64,000 bases of DNA from Azomonas macrocytogenes (GCF_014191985.1 NZ_JACHXI010000010.1:1-64000); one strand, 5' to 3'; shown: positions 28,618 to 37,592, numbered from the stretch's first letter. Notes: generated by a model from the letters alone, not told the origin. Translations and numbers: made by a program.

Positions 28618-29064
28618 TCACCTGCCCGCCCGCCGGGCGGCCTGTTCGATATATTCCTTCAATTTGGTATGGCTCGTGTAGTCGTAGATGGGTACGTCGG
28701 CTTCGATGAGCCTGGCGGGAATGGGGCCTGGCGGGTCCGTTTTGCCATACTGATTCTTCAGCATGTGGATACGCAGGCCAAGCAGGCCATTGCCTCGGGC
28801 GATGGATTGTTCGATCTCGTAGTCGATAAAGGTTCGGCCGGCAGTTTCGGCACCGATGCAGATGACTGTGACCGAGGTGCCGTACAGGCCTTCGTCAATC
28901 CGTTTGCGGATGGCAGCCTGATTCTCATGCATTTGTTTTTCCCATAGGGAAGCGTCGCGAAAGCCGGCCGTGGCACAGCCGACGATTTCTCCGAGATTGC
29001 GGATCTGGTTCACTCGCCAGATATCGTGTTGGTAATGAAAACTGAAAAATACATGCCGGGCCAT
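28618..29064 (-). CDS. thsB: Thoeris sensor/synthase ThsB: TIR-like (DUF1863) domain protein
   Basis: A 148-residue single-domain TIR protein. Family landmarks are VFFSFHYQHDIWRVNQIRN at the start, FRDASLWE, and TSVTVICIGAETAGRTFIDYEIEQS with the putative catalytic Glu83 in DYEIEQSIARGN. The family then has GLRIHMLKNQYGKTDPPGP. The same motifs, in the same order, occur in Bacillus ThsB, which on phage sensing converts NAD+ into a cyclic ADP-ribose signal for ThsA. It is the first gene of the pair. An AT-rich promoter-like stretch lies at 29098-29128. Confidence 0.88.
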   Translation of the reverse strand: MARHVFFSFHYQHDIWRVNQIRNLGEIVGCATAGFRDASLWEKQMHENQAAIRKRIDEGLYGTSVTVICIGAETAGRTFIDYEIEQSIARGNGLLGLRIHMLKNQYGKTDPPGPIPARLIEADVPIYDYTSHTKLKEYIEQAARRAGR

Positions 29065-29419
29065 AACGCTTATCCATGTCTGTCGCTTTGTCTCGCTTTT
29101 TTAATAGTAACTTTTTAATGGTAATCCCTAGCGAGCGGAATAGCGGTACCGCGAACCCCGTTTCGGGCGCCCAGACAATCGGACGGCGTTATGGCGCGGC
29201 AGGCTGTGTCAATGCTTCAGAATGCTCTAACGCGGGACGAGCTTGATTACAGATTTGTAATATTCGGGTCATCCTGGCGCTAGGGCGCTTTTTCTATAGT
29301 TCCGCCTCATTTGCGAAAATCTTCGAACAGGCCGGGAGATGAGAGTGGCCGCGCTCGAATGCAGTTTTTGCCATTGCGCCATTATCGGCGATTCATTCAT
29401 CGACGCTTGAAGCGAATCT
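29065..29419. other. Divergent promoter region between thsB and czcC
   Basis: These 355 bp contain no gene. The thsB side (29098-29128) is AT-rich, unlike the rest of the locus. The czcC side carries the palindrome described separately and a TATAGT -10-like hexamer at about 29295. A copy-specific origin for the thsB side is plausible because that side looks foreign. Confidence 0.5.
29246..29261 (+). promoter_or_regulatory. Probable binding site for the metal response regulator (cop/czc-box type)
   Basis: ATTACA-GATT-TGTAAT is a perfect 6-bp inverted repeat with a 4-base spacer. It matches the TTACA-N4-TGTAA pattern known for CopR/CzcR-type regulators. It lies about 35 bases upstream of a TATAGT -10-like element and 160 bases before czcC, the right place for an activator site. 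Confidence 0.6.
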
Positions 29420-30658
29420 ATGAAGTCATGGCTATTGAGCTGGTGTATGGCCGGGTTGCTGGGTGTCGAAGCCGCTCAGACGGCGGTTTCCGCACAGGGC
29501 CAGGTCGTTACGCTCGAACAGGCACTGGCAACGGCGCAGGCCAGCAATCCACAGTTGGCTGCGTTGCGCTGGAATATCGGGATCGCCGATGGCGACCGGC
29601 AACAGGCCGGTCTGTTGCCTAACCCGGAGCTGTCCTGGCTTACCGAAGATACCGGCACCAAGGCAGAAGCCACCGTGCAGATCACCCAGGCTTTGCAACT
29701 GGGCGGCAAGCGTGGGGCGCGGGTGGATGTGGCCTCGCGGGGACAGGCGCTGGCGGCCGTCCAGTTCGAGCAGCAGCGCAATCAGTTGCGGGCCGAGGTC
29801 ATCGAGGCCTTTTACGCCGCGCTGCTGGCGCAGGAGCAGGTGCAGATTGCCGAGCAAAGCAAGGTTCTGGCCGAGCGCGGCCTGGCCATTGCCAATGGAC
29901 GGGTGAAAGCGGGCCGGTCTTCGCCAATCGAGGCCCGGCGCAGCCAGGTGCAACTGGCAGAGATCGAACTGACGCTCAATCGGGCCCGGCGCGATAAAGC
30001 CATCGCCTATCGGACGCTATCGTCATTGATGGGCACTGCGCTGCCGCAATTCGAGCGCGTCGAGGGTAATGCTCACTATTTTCCGCCGTTACCGGAGGCT
30101 TCCCAGTTGTTGGCCCGGATGAGCGATACCCAGTCGTTGCGCCTGGCAGCCCTGCAAATCGATCAGCACGAAGCAGCGGTAGAGCTGGAAAAGGCCAAGC
30201 GTATACCTGATCTCTCGGTGACCTTGGGCAATAAGCGTCTTGGCGTAGAGAACCGCGATGTCGTGGTGCTGGGCCTGTCCATGCCGCTGCCCTTGTTCGA
30301 TCGTAATCAGGGCAATGTTTACGCTGCCTCGCAACGAGTTGGCCAGGCGCAGGATCTGCGCAACGCCACGGAGCTGCGTCTGCAGACCGAAACCCGGCAG
30401 GCGCTGAACCAGTGGGCGACAGCATTGACCTCGGTGCGCGCGCTCGATGAGGCCATCATTCCGGCGGCGCAGCAGACCCTGGATAACCTCACGCGCGGTT
30501 TCGAAGCAGGCAAATTCGGGCTCATCGATGTGCTGGACGCGCAGCGCATACTGCTCGCGGCCCGTACCGAATACCTTCAGGCGGCTGGCGATGTGACGGT
30601 GGCCTGGGCGCAAATCGAGCGCATCTACGGCGATGTCTTCGCGTTGAATGACCGTTGA
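29420..30658 (+). CDS. czcC: Outer-membrane efflux protein CzcC (TolC-like)
   Basis: A 412-residue outer-membrane channel of the TolC/OEP family. A signal peptide (MKSWLLSWCMAGLLGVEAAQT) is followed by two OEP repeats, including LEQALATAQASNPQLAALRW, QAGLLPNPELSW, AGRSSPIEARRSQVQLAEIEL and GKFGLIDVLDAQRILLAARTEYL. It exports metal ions from the CzcA/CzcB pump out of the cell. It is the first gene of czcCBA. The gene end overlaps an alternative longer czcB start. Confidence 0.9.
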   Translation: MKSWLLSWCMAGLLGVEAAQTAVSAQGQVVTLEQALATAQASNPQLAALRWNIGIADGDRQQAGLLPNPELSWLTEDTGTKAEATVQITQALQLGGKRGARVDVASRGQALAAVQFEQQRNQLRAEVIEAFYAALLAQEQVQIAEQSKVLAERGLAIANGRVKAGRSSPIEARRSQVQLAEIELTLNRARRDKAIAYRTLSSLMGTALPQFERVEGNAHYFPPLPEASQLLARMSDTQSLRLAALQIDQHEAAVELEKAKRIPDLSVTLGNKRLGVENRDVVVLGLSMPLPLFDRNQGNVYAASQRVGQAQDLRNATELRLQTETRQALNQWATALTSVRALDEAIIPAAQQTLDNLTRGFEAGKFGLIDVLDAQRILLAARTEYLQAAGDVTVAWAQIERIYGDVFALNDR

Positions 30659-30699
30659 ATAGCTCTCGGCTTTCGATGAAACATTTTCCAGGAACCTCA

Positions 30700-31896
30700 A
30701 TGGACAAGAAGCAAGGCCTCGCCATCGCGTTAATCATATTGGTCGGATTTGCCCTTGGTGCGGTGATTCTGCGCGAAGAAGCGGCCAGTCCTGCTGGCGA
30801 GCAAGATGAGCCTGAGCACACAGAGCATGCCGACGGGGTGCTGGTCCTGAACGCGGCGCAGATCGCCGCAGCCGGTATCGAACTGGTGACGGCCGGGGCG
30901 GCGTCGATGAGCAACTCGGTTGTTTTTTCCGGCGAGATCGGTTTCGACGAGAACCGTACCGCGCATGTACTGCCGCAGGTCTCCGGTGTGGTGCAGGCAG
31001 TACCGGTCGAGCTTGGTCAGTCGGTCAAGAAGGGGCAGGTGCTGGCGGTGCTCGCCAGCCAGGAGATTTCCGAGCAGCGCAGCGAAGTAGCGGCCGCGCA
31101 ACGCCGTCTGGAGCTGGCCCGTTCCACCTTCGAGCGCGAGCGTCAGCTCTGGCAGGAGAAGATTTCCGCTCAACAGGACTATCTGCAGGCCCGCCAGGCG
31201 TATCAGGAAGCGGATATCGCCCTGCAGAACGCCCGGCAGAAGGTCCGGGCCTTCGGTGATGGTGCGGTGGCCGGTGGCAATCGCTACGAGCTGCGCGCGC
31301 CTTTCGATGGGGTGGTGGTGGCCAGGCATCTGGCGCTGGGTGAAAACGTCAACGGCCTGAGCACCGGGGCGCAAAGCAGTGCCGTGAGCAATGAAGCGAC
31401 CAGCGCGTTCACCCTGTCCGACCTGTCGCGGGTCTGGGCCAACTTCAATATTTCTCCCCGTGATCTGAAACGGGTCCAGGTGGGTAAGTCGGCCAGAGTC
31501 GTCGCTCCGGATCTGAGCATGGAAGTGGCAGGAGCCGTGGCCTATGTCGGTAACTTGTTGGGCGCGCAGACGCGTACGGCAACCGCGCGCGTCACCCTGG
31601 AAAATCCGCAGGGTATCTGGCGACCGGGCCTGTTCGTGTCGGTCGTGGTCGCTGCTGAAACCCATACGGCAGCGGTCACCGTACCGATTGCTGCTGTGCA
31701 GACGGTGAATGAGCAGCCCAACGTGTTCGTGCGAGTGGAGCAGGGGTTCCTGGCCCGCCCGGTACAGCTGGGCGAACGCGACGACGAGCGCGTCGAGATT
31801 CTCCAGGGGGTGAGCGCCGGTGAGCAGGTAGCCGCCGCTGGCAGTTTCATTCTGAAGTCCGAGCTGGGTAAAGAATCCGCCGAGCATTCCCACTAG
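30700..31896 (+). CDS. czcB: Membrane fusion protein CzcB
   Basis: A 398-residue periplasmic adaptor with an N-terminal anchor or signal (GLAIALIILVGFALGAVIL). A short His/Glu patch (EPEHTEHADG) could hold metal, and the barrel-sandwich/hairpin order is VLPQVSGVVQAVPVELGQSVKKGQVLAVL, coiled-coil hairpin (residues about 125-190) and YELRAPFDGVVVARHLALGENV in part. The start at 30700 (MDKKQG) is preceded by AGGAA; in-frame starts at 30655 and 30676 are less likely. It links CzcA to CzcC. Confidence 0.88.
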   Translation: MDKKQGLAIALIILVGFALGAVILREEAASPAGEQDEPEHTEHADGVLVLNAAQIAAAGIELVTAGAASMSNSVVFSGEIGFDENRTAHVLPQVSGVVQAVPVELGQSVKKGQVLAVLASQEISEQRSEVAAAQRRLELARSTFERERQLWQEKISAQQDYLQARQAYQEADIALQNARQKVRAFGDGAVAGGNRYELRAPFDGVVVARHLALGENVNGLSTGAQSSAVSNEATSAFTLSDLSRVWANFNISPRDLKRVQVGKSARVVAPDLSMEVAGAVAYVGNLLGAQTRTATARVTLENPQGIWRPGLFVSVVVAAETHTAAVTVPIAAVQTVNEQPNVFVRVEQGFLARPVQLGERDDERVEILQGVSAGEQVAAAGSFILKSELGKESAEHSH

Positions 31897-31906
31897 AGCG
31901 CTTTTC

Positions 31907-34900
31907 ATGTTTGAACGCATCATTCGTTTCGCCATCGAGCAGCGCCATCTGGTGCTGCTCGCTGTGCTGGGCATGGCCGCGCTGGGGGGTTTCAGCTATC
32001 AGCAACTGCCCATCGACGCGGTACCGGATATCACCAACGTACAGGTCCAGATCAATATCGCTGCGCCGGGCTATTCACCGCTGGAAACCGAGCAGCGCAT
32101 CACCTATCCCATCGAAACGGCGATGGCCGGTCTGCCGCACCTGCAGCAGACGCGCTCGCTGTCGCGTACCGGTTTGTCCCAGGTCACAGTGATTTTCAAA
32201 GAAGGTACCGACCTGTTTTTTGCCCGCCAACTGGTTGGTGAGCGCCTGCAATCGGCTCGCGAACAATTACCGAACGCTATTGAGCCGATGCTGGGCCCGA
32301 TCTCCACCGGGCTTGGGGAAATATTTATGTGGACTATCGAAGCGCAGGCCGGAGCGCTGAAGGAGGACGGCACACCCTACACGGCGACTGACCTACGAGT
32401 GATTCAGGATTGGATCATCAAACCGCAGCTACGCAATGTGCCGGGTGTGGCGGAAATCAACACTATCGGTGGCCTCGCCAAGCAATACCAGATTGCGCCA
32501 GACTCCAGGCGCCTGGCGGCTTATCGACTTACCCTGACCGATCTTATCGCCGCCCTAGAGCGCAACAATGCCAACGTGGGCGCAGGCTTTATCGAGCGCA
32601 ACGGTGAGCAACTGATCGTGCGAGCGCCGGGACAGGTAGCTACGGTTGAAGATATTGCCAACATCGTCGTGGCTAATATCGACGGTACCCCAACCCGCGT
32701 CCGAGATATCGCTGAAGTAGGAATTGGCCACGAGTTGCGCTCCGGTGCTGCCACCGAAAATGGCCATGAGGTAGTGCTGGGCACAGTATTCATGTTGGTC
32801 GGCGAAAACAGTCGCAGCGTGTCACAAGCGGTTGCCGCCAAGATGGAAGAGATCAATCACGGCCTGCCTGAAGGTATTGTGGCGATTACGGTTTACGACC
32901 GTACCAATCTGGTCGACAAGGCTATCGCCACGGTGAAGAAGAACCTGACCGAGGGTGCCATCCTGGTCGTGGCCATCCTCTTTCTGTTTCTCGGCAACAT
33001 CCGCGCCGCGTTAATCGTGGCGCTGGTGATTCCCCTGGCGATGCTGTTTACCTTCAGTGGCATGCTCAGCAACAAGATCAGCGCTAATTTGATGAGTCTG
33101 GGCGCCCTGGACTTTGGCATCATCGTCGATGGCGCGGTGGTGATCGTAGAAAACTCGATTCGCCGGCTGGCTTATGCACAGCAGCATAAAGGCGATCCCT
33201 TGAACCGTGCTGAGCGTCTGCATGAGGTGTTCACAGCATCAAAGGAAGCGCGCCGAGCGTTGCTGTTCGGCCAGTTGATCATCATGGTGGTGTATCTGCC
33301 CATCTTTGCCTTGAGTGGCGTCGAAGGAAAGATGTTTCACCCCATGGCCGCGACTGTGGTGATTGCGCTCCTGGGCGCGATGATACTGTCGGTTACCTTC
33401 GTTCCAGCGGCCATCGCCCTGTTCATCACCGGTAAGATCGAGGAAAAGGAAAACTGGCTGATGCGCGCAGCCCATCGGCTCTATGAACCGCTGCTCGATT
33501 GGGTGATGAGCCATCGTCCGCTAGTGTTTACGCTAGTGGCGGTGCTGGTGATCCTGTCGGCACTGGTGGCTACGCGTATGGGCAGCGAATTTATCCCGAG
33601 CCTCAGCGAAGGCGATTTTGCTCTGCAGGCACTACGCGTTCCGGGCACCAGCCTGAGTCAATCGGTCGAAATGCAGCAACGGCTGGAAAAGACCGTCGTC
33701 GAGCAGATGCCGGAAGTGCAACGGATGTTCGCCCGTACCGGCACGGCAGAAATTGCCGCCGACCCCATGCCGCCGAATATTTCTGACGGCTACGTCATGC
33801 TAAAACCTAAGGATCAATGGCCGGACCCGGACAAATCGCAGAACGAATTGATCGACGATCTACAGCGTGTCACCGCTTTGGTACCTGGTAACAACTATGA
33901 GATCTCGCAGCCGATTCAGCTACGCTTCAATGAGTTGATATCCGGCGTGCGCAGCGACGTCGCGGTAAAGCTGTTCGGCGACGATATGCGTGTACTCAAT
34001 GCGCAGGCTGCGAAAATTGCCGAAACCTTGGAAAAAACCGCTGGAGCGTCTGAGGTAAAAGTGGAACAGACCACTGGCCAGCCGGTACTGACCATCGCTA
34101 TTGACCGTGACAAGACGGCTCGTTACGGACTGAGCGTGGGCGATGTACAGGACATCGTCGCCATCACCCTCGGTGGACGTAAGGCCGGGACGCTCTTCGA
34201 AGGTGATCGCCGCTTCGATATGGTGGTGCGCCTGTCCGATGAGTTACGTACCGATATCGAAGGTTTATCGCGATTGCTGATTCCAATCCCTGCGACAGCC
34301 CGCTTGCCCAATGGCCAGATCGGTTTTATTACCCTGGCGGAGGTTGCCCAACTCGAGCTAGTGCTGGGACCCAATCAGGTTAGTCGGGAAAATGGCAAAC
34401 GGTTGGTGATCATCACCGCTAATGTGCGTGATCGCGATATCGGCTCCTTTGTCGAAGACGCCAGCAAGCGGATTCGCCAGAAAGTGAACATTCCGGCCGG
34501 CTACTGGGTCACCTGGGGCGGTCAGTTCGAGCAGTTGAAGTCGGCCACTGAGCGCCTACAAATCGTTGTGCCGGTAGCGCTGCTATTGGTATTTGTCCTG
34601 CTGTTCATGATGTTCAACGACGTCATGGATGGCCTGCTGGTCTTTACCGGTATCCCGTTCGCCCTCACCGGTGGCGTTATGGCGCTGTTTCTACGTGGCT
34701 TGCCGTTGTCGATCTCGGCGGGTGTTGGTTTTATTGCTTTGTCCGGTGTCGCAGTACTGAACGGCCTGGTGATGCTGGCCTTCATCCGCAACCTGCGCGA
34801 AGAGGGCCGGGCGCTGGACGTTGCCGTCCGCGAGGGAGCGCTGACCCGGCTGCGCCCGGTGCTGATGACCGCACTGGTCGCCTCCCTGGGCTTCGTACCC

Positions 34901-35050
34901 ATGGCCCTGGCCACCGGCACGGGTGCGGAAGTGCAACGGCCACTGGCCACGGTCGTGATCGGCGGCATTCTGTCCTCGACTGCCCTGACTTTGCTGGTGC
35001 TGCCGGCGCTGTATCGCTGGGCCCACCGGCATGCCGAAGAGGCCGGATAA
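31907..35050 (+). CDS. czcA: Heavy-metal efflux RND transporter CzcA
   Basis: A 1047-residue inner-membrane proton/metal antiporter with the 12-span RND layout. The span-4 proton-relay signature of zinc/cobalt/cadmium pumps is intact: LDFGIIVDGAVVIVEN (Asp, Asp, Glu). The N-terminus (RFAIEQRHLVLLAVLGMAALGG) and TM hallmark segments (GVGFIALSGVAVLNGLVM, PVLMTALVASLGFVPMALATG) are standard. The signature favours CzcA over copper/silver CusA. It starts 10 bases after czcB. The central third uses somewhat more A/T-ending codons than its flanks, judged by eye. Confidence 0.93.
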   Translation: MFERIIRFAIEQRHLVLLAVLGMAALGGFSYQQLPIDAVPDITNVQVQINIAAPGYSPLETEQRITYPIETAMAGLPHLQQTRSLSRTGLSQVTVIFKEGTDLFFARQLVGERLQSAREQLPNAIEPMLGPISTGLGEIFMWTIEAQAGALKEDGTPYTATDLRVIQDWIIKPQLRNVPGVAEINTIGGLAKQYQIAPDSRRLAAYRLTLTDLIAALERNNANVGAGFIERNGEQLIVRAPGQVATVEDIANIVVANIDGTPTRVRDIAEVGIGHELRSGAATENGHEVVLGTVFMLVGENSRSVSQAVAAKMEEINHGLPEGIVAITVYDRTNLVDKAIATVKKNLTEGAILVVAILFLFLGNIRAALIVALVIPLAMLFTFSGMLSNKISANLMSLGALDFGIIVDGAVVIVENSIRRLAYAQQHKGDPLNRAERLHEVFTASKEARRALLFGQLIIMVVYLPIFALSGVEGKMFHPMAATVVIALLGAMILSVTFVPAAIALFITGKIEEKENWLMRAAHRLYEPLLDWVMSHRPLVFTLVAVLVILSALVATRMGSEFIPSLSEGDFALQALRVPGTSLSQSVEMQQRLEKTVVEQMPEVQRMFARTGTAEIAADPMPPNISDGYVMLKPKDQWPDPDKSQNELIDDLQRVTALVPGNNYEISQPIQLRFNELISGVRSDVAVKLFGDDMRVLNAQAAKIAETLEKTAGASEVKVEQTTGQPVLTIAIDRDKTARYGLSVGDVQDIVAITLGGRKAGTLFEGDRRFDMVVRLSDELRTDIEGLSRLLIPIPATARLPNGQIGFITLAEVAQLELVLGPNQVSRENGKRLVIITANVRDRDIGSFVEDASKRIRQKVNIPAGYWVTWGGQFEQLKSATERLQIVVPVALLLVFVLLFMMFNDVMDGLLVFTGIPFALTGGVMALFLRGLPLSISAGVGFIALSGVAVLNGLVMLAFIRNLREEGRALDVAVREGALTRLRPVLMTALVASLGFVPMALATGTGAEVQRPLATVVIGGILSSTALTLLVLPALYRWAHRHAEEAG

Positions 35051-35166
35051 GGCCTGGCTGCAGCCTGACCGGCGGCAGCGGCTGCTGGTTGCCGATGCCT
35101 GCAGGTTTGTTTCGCTCTTGGTAGGCTTGGCCCTTACCCAACGCTCAGTCGACAAGAGATATCCGC

Positions 35167-35820
35167 ATGAAGCTCTATTTATACGATCATTGCCCATTCT
35201 GCGTTCGCGCCGATATGGTTGCCAACTACAAGCAGGTCGCCCATGAAAAGGTCTACCTGCTGAACGACGACGAGAAATCCTGCTTCGATCTGATCGGTGC
35301 CAAGATGGTGCCCATCCTGCAATTCGATGATGGCAAGGCCATGGGCGAAAGCCTGGATATCGTGCAGAAGCTGGACGAGCTCGGCAGCCGGAACAGGCCG
35401 CTGCAACCGGGCACGGACATCCAGGCCCTTCTCGCGCAGATCGGCGAGGTCGGCCTGGCGGTTTCCTGTCTGCTGTTCCCGCGCAATATCGCCATCGGCC
35501 TGCCCGAGTTCGCCACCCAGTCCGCCCGCGATTATTTCGAGGTGCGCAAGGCGGCGATCATCAAGCGGCCGTTCGCCCAGGCGCTGAAAGAAACGCCCAC
35601 CCACAAGGCCGCCATCGAGAACATGTTGGCAGCCCTGCCGCCTTTGCCGGCAGCGGCCGGGCGCGATGGCGTGTTGGGCAGGGACGATGTGCTGCTCTAT
35701 CCCACGCTGCGCAACCTGACCATGGTCAAGGACCTCGTCATCCCGGCGCAGGTACGCGCCTACATCGATAGCGTGGCGGCTTTGACCAGTACGCATACCT
35801 ACTTCGACCGGGCGATCTGA
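35167..35820 (+). CDS. grxB: Glutaredoxin 2 (GrxB)
   Basis: A 217-residue atypical glutaredoxin with a GST-like two-domain fold. The active site CPFC is at residues 9-12 (MKLYLYDHCPFCVRADMVA), with KMVPILQFDDGKAMGESLDIVQ forming the cis-Pro and glutathione-binding region and a helical C-terminal domain (about 75-217). It reduces protein-glutathione mixed disulfides. It sits alone between czcA and the first sigma-factor module. Confidence 0.92.
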   Translation: MKLYLYDHCPFCVRADMVANYKQVAHEKVYLLNDDEKSCFDLIGAKMVPILQFDDGKAMGESLDIVQKLDELGSRNRPLQPGTDIQALLAQIGEVGLAVSCLLFPRNIAIGLPEFATQSARDYFEVRKAAIIKRPFAQALKETPTHKAAIENMLAALPPLPAAAGRDGVLGRDDVLLYPTLRNLTMVKDLVIPAQVRAYIDSVAALTSTHTYFDRAI

Positions 35821-35887
35821 ACGTCTTGCTGCTGCGCGGGCCGCTATTATTGCTGGCCGCGCCCGGCACGATCCCGAAGCTTGTGCA

Positions 35888-35915
35888 TTGCCAGCCGGAT
35901 AGTGCGCACTATAAA
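35888..35915 (+). promoter_or_regulatory. Sigma-70-like promoter of the first ECF/FecR module
   Basis: TTGCCA (35888-35893) and TATAAA (35910-35915) are separated by 16 bases. The Fur-like box begins within the -10 element, so iron-bound Fur would block polymerase. Confidence 0.5.
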
Positions 35916-35933
35916 ATGAGAATTCATCTCATT
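35913..35933 (+). promoter_or_regulatory. Fur box upstream of first ECF sigma factor
   Basis: AAATGAGA-ATTCA-TCTCATTT has perfectly complementary 8-bp arms around a 5-base centre. It contains the TGAGAAT...ATCTCA pattern of Pseudomonas Fur sites. It lies 32 bases before the sigma-factor start. Confidence 0.7.
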
Positions 35934-35965
35934 TGTGCTGCAGGACTATCCAACGGTGGCCGGCC

Positions 35966-36496
35966 ATGTCGAGCTTCGACAATCTTTACCGTCAGCAGGT
36001 ACAGCGCTATTACCGTGAGCATCACGGCTGGATCAGAGCCTGGCTGCAACGCCGGTTGGGGCATGGCAACGATGCGGCCGATCTGGCGCACGATGTCTTC
36101 CTGCGATTGCTGACCACGCCGCGCCAGTTCGAGAGCGACAGCCACGTACGCGCTTACCTGGGTGCCATGTCGCGCCATGTCTGCGTGGATTTCTGGCGGC
36201 GTCGGCAGGTAGAACAGACCTGGCTGGACGTGTTGGCCAGCCGCCCGCAAGCCTGTATGCCATCGGAAGAGCATCGCGCTCTGGTGCTGGAAGCCTTGCA
36301 ACAGGTGCACGCCATGCTGGCGCGTCTGCCGGAAAAGGTCGCCGAAGCCTTTCTGCTCGCCCAGCTTGAGGGTCTGACTTACCAAGCCATCGGCGAACGC
36401 CTGGGTGTGTCCGAACGCACCGTGACCAAATATATGGCCCAGGCGATGTATCAGTGCATGCTGCTGGAAGCCGAACTGGACGAGGCACTCGATTGA
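35966..36496 (+). CDS. ECF sigma factor, FecI-like (module 1)
   Basis: A 176-residue sigma-70 family protein with two domains. Region 2 includes YREHHGWIRAWLQRRLGHGNDAADLAHDVFLRLL, and region 4 includes ARLPEKVAEAFLLAQLEGLTYQAIGERLGVSERTVTKYM. These are iron-starvation (FecI/PvdS-like) sigma features. The start at 35966 (MSSFDNLY) matches the family N-terminus; an upstream ATG at 35933 lies inside the Fur box and is unlikely. The stop overlaps the TTG start of the FecR gene. Its predicted target is the receptor gene at 37690. Confidence 0.9.
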   Translation: MSSFDNLYRQQVQRYYREHHGWIRAWLQRRLGHGNDAADLAHDVFLRLLTTPRQFESDSHVRAYLGAMSRHVCVDFWRRRQVEQTWLDVLASRPQACMPSEEHRALVLEALQQVHAMLARLPEKVAEAFLLAQLEGLTYQAIGERLGVSERTVTKYMAQAMYQCMLLEAELDEALD

Positions 36497-37458
36497 GCCG
36501 CAAACCCGACCACGCAGCGCTGCAACAGGCGGCGCAATGGTACGCCCGGCTGAGCGCCGATCCGGCGGATCAAGCGACGCGCGTCGCCTGGCAGCAATGG
36601 CATGGCCAGCACGAGATGCACCGCCTGGCCTGGCAATACGTCGAGCGTGTCAGCCAGCGCTTCGCCAGCCTGCAGGACGATAGCGTCACTGCTGCCCAGA
36701 CCCTGCGCTCTGCCCGGCGCGCAGGCATCTCACGCCGCCAGACCTTGCGCAGCTTGACGCTGCTTGCGGGTGGAAGCCTGCTGGGCTGGATCGGTTGGCG
36801 CGTCACACCACTGCCGCAGCTATGGATGGCCTGGCGCGCCGACTATCACACGGGAACCGGCGAAATCCGCGACCTCATGCTGGCCGATGGCACGCACCTC
36901 TGGCTCAACAGCGCCAGCGCCCTGAATGTCGATTACCGCGCTGACGTGCGCCAGCTGCGCCTGCTCACCGGGGAAATCCTGATCGACACCGCCCATGAGG
37001 CCAGGCCCTTTATCGTCGCAACTGCCCAAGGCCGGCTGCGTGCCCTGGGCACGCGCTTCAGCGTGACCCAGCAGGACGGGCATACGTTGCTGGCGGTTTT
37101 CGACGGTGCCGTGGAAGTTCGTACCGCCGGGAGCGCCGCCACCCATATTGTCCAGGCCGGCAGGCAACTGCGCTTCGACAACCAGGCCATCGGCCCCGAA
37201 GCACCGGCCCAGCAGACTCGAGAGGCCTGGACGCAGGGCATGTTGCTGGTCAATGACATCCCCCTGGCGGAATTCATCGAGGAGTTGAATCGCTACCGCC
37301 ATGGCTATCTGGGCGTTTCGCCGCAAATCGCCGGCTTGCGGGTCATGGGTACTTATCCCTTGCACGACACCGAGCAGATCCTGAGCATGCTGGAAAGCGC
37401 CCTGCCGATCCGCATCCAGCGCACCTTGCCATGGTGGACGAGTATCGAAGCGCGCTGA
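36493..37458 (+). CDS. FecR-family anti-sigma/sigma regulator (module 1)
   Basis: A 321-residue inner-membrane regulator. The N-terminal cytosolic anti-sigma region (DUF4880, WYARLSADPADQATRVAWQQW) is followed by one span (TLLAGGSLLGWIGW) and a periplasmic FecR domain (LADGTHLWLNSASALNVDYRADVRQLRLLTGEILID in shape). The C-terminal STN-like receptor-signalling part carries LAEFIEELNRYRHGYLGV. A TTG at 36493 that overlaps the sigma stop is chosen; an ATG at 36454 would overlap the sigma gene by 43 bases. It passes the receptor signal to the sigma factor. Confidence 0.87.
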   Translation: MSRKPDHAALQQAAQWYARLSADPADQATRVAWQQWHGQHEMHRLAWQYVERVSQRFASLQDDSVTAAQTLRSARRAGISRRQTLRSLTLLAGGSLLGWIGWRVTPLPQLWMAWRADYHTGTGEIRDLMLADGTHLWLNSASALNVDYRADVRQLRLLTGEILIDTAHEARPFIVATAQGRLRALGTRFSVTQQDGHTLLAVFDGAVEVRTAGSAATHIVQAGRQLRFDNQAIGPEAPAQQTREAWTQGMLLVNDIPLAEFIEELNRYRHGYLGVSPQIAGLRVMGTYPLHDTEQILSMLESALPIRIQRTLPWWTSIEAR

Positions 37459-37592
37459 GGATCAGGCGCGAACGGCAGGCGTGATCGAGTTTTCCAGCCG
37501 GAATGCCGGACAGGTCATGCGGCGTCCAGATCATCGGCATCGCTCGCACCGGATTGCCCGTGTGCTCTGAAAACGTGCCAATGCACCATTTC

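Noticed and set aside
30730-31974. Minus-strand frame opposite czcB
   Set aside because: Antisense to the adaptor gene of an intact czcCBA operon; no supporting features.
36454-36492. ATG at 36454 as the start of the first FecR gene
   Set aside because: It would overlap the sigma gene by 43 bases with no ribosome-binding site. The TTG at 36493 overlapping the stop fits the coupling seen in module 2.
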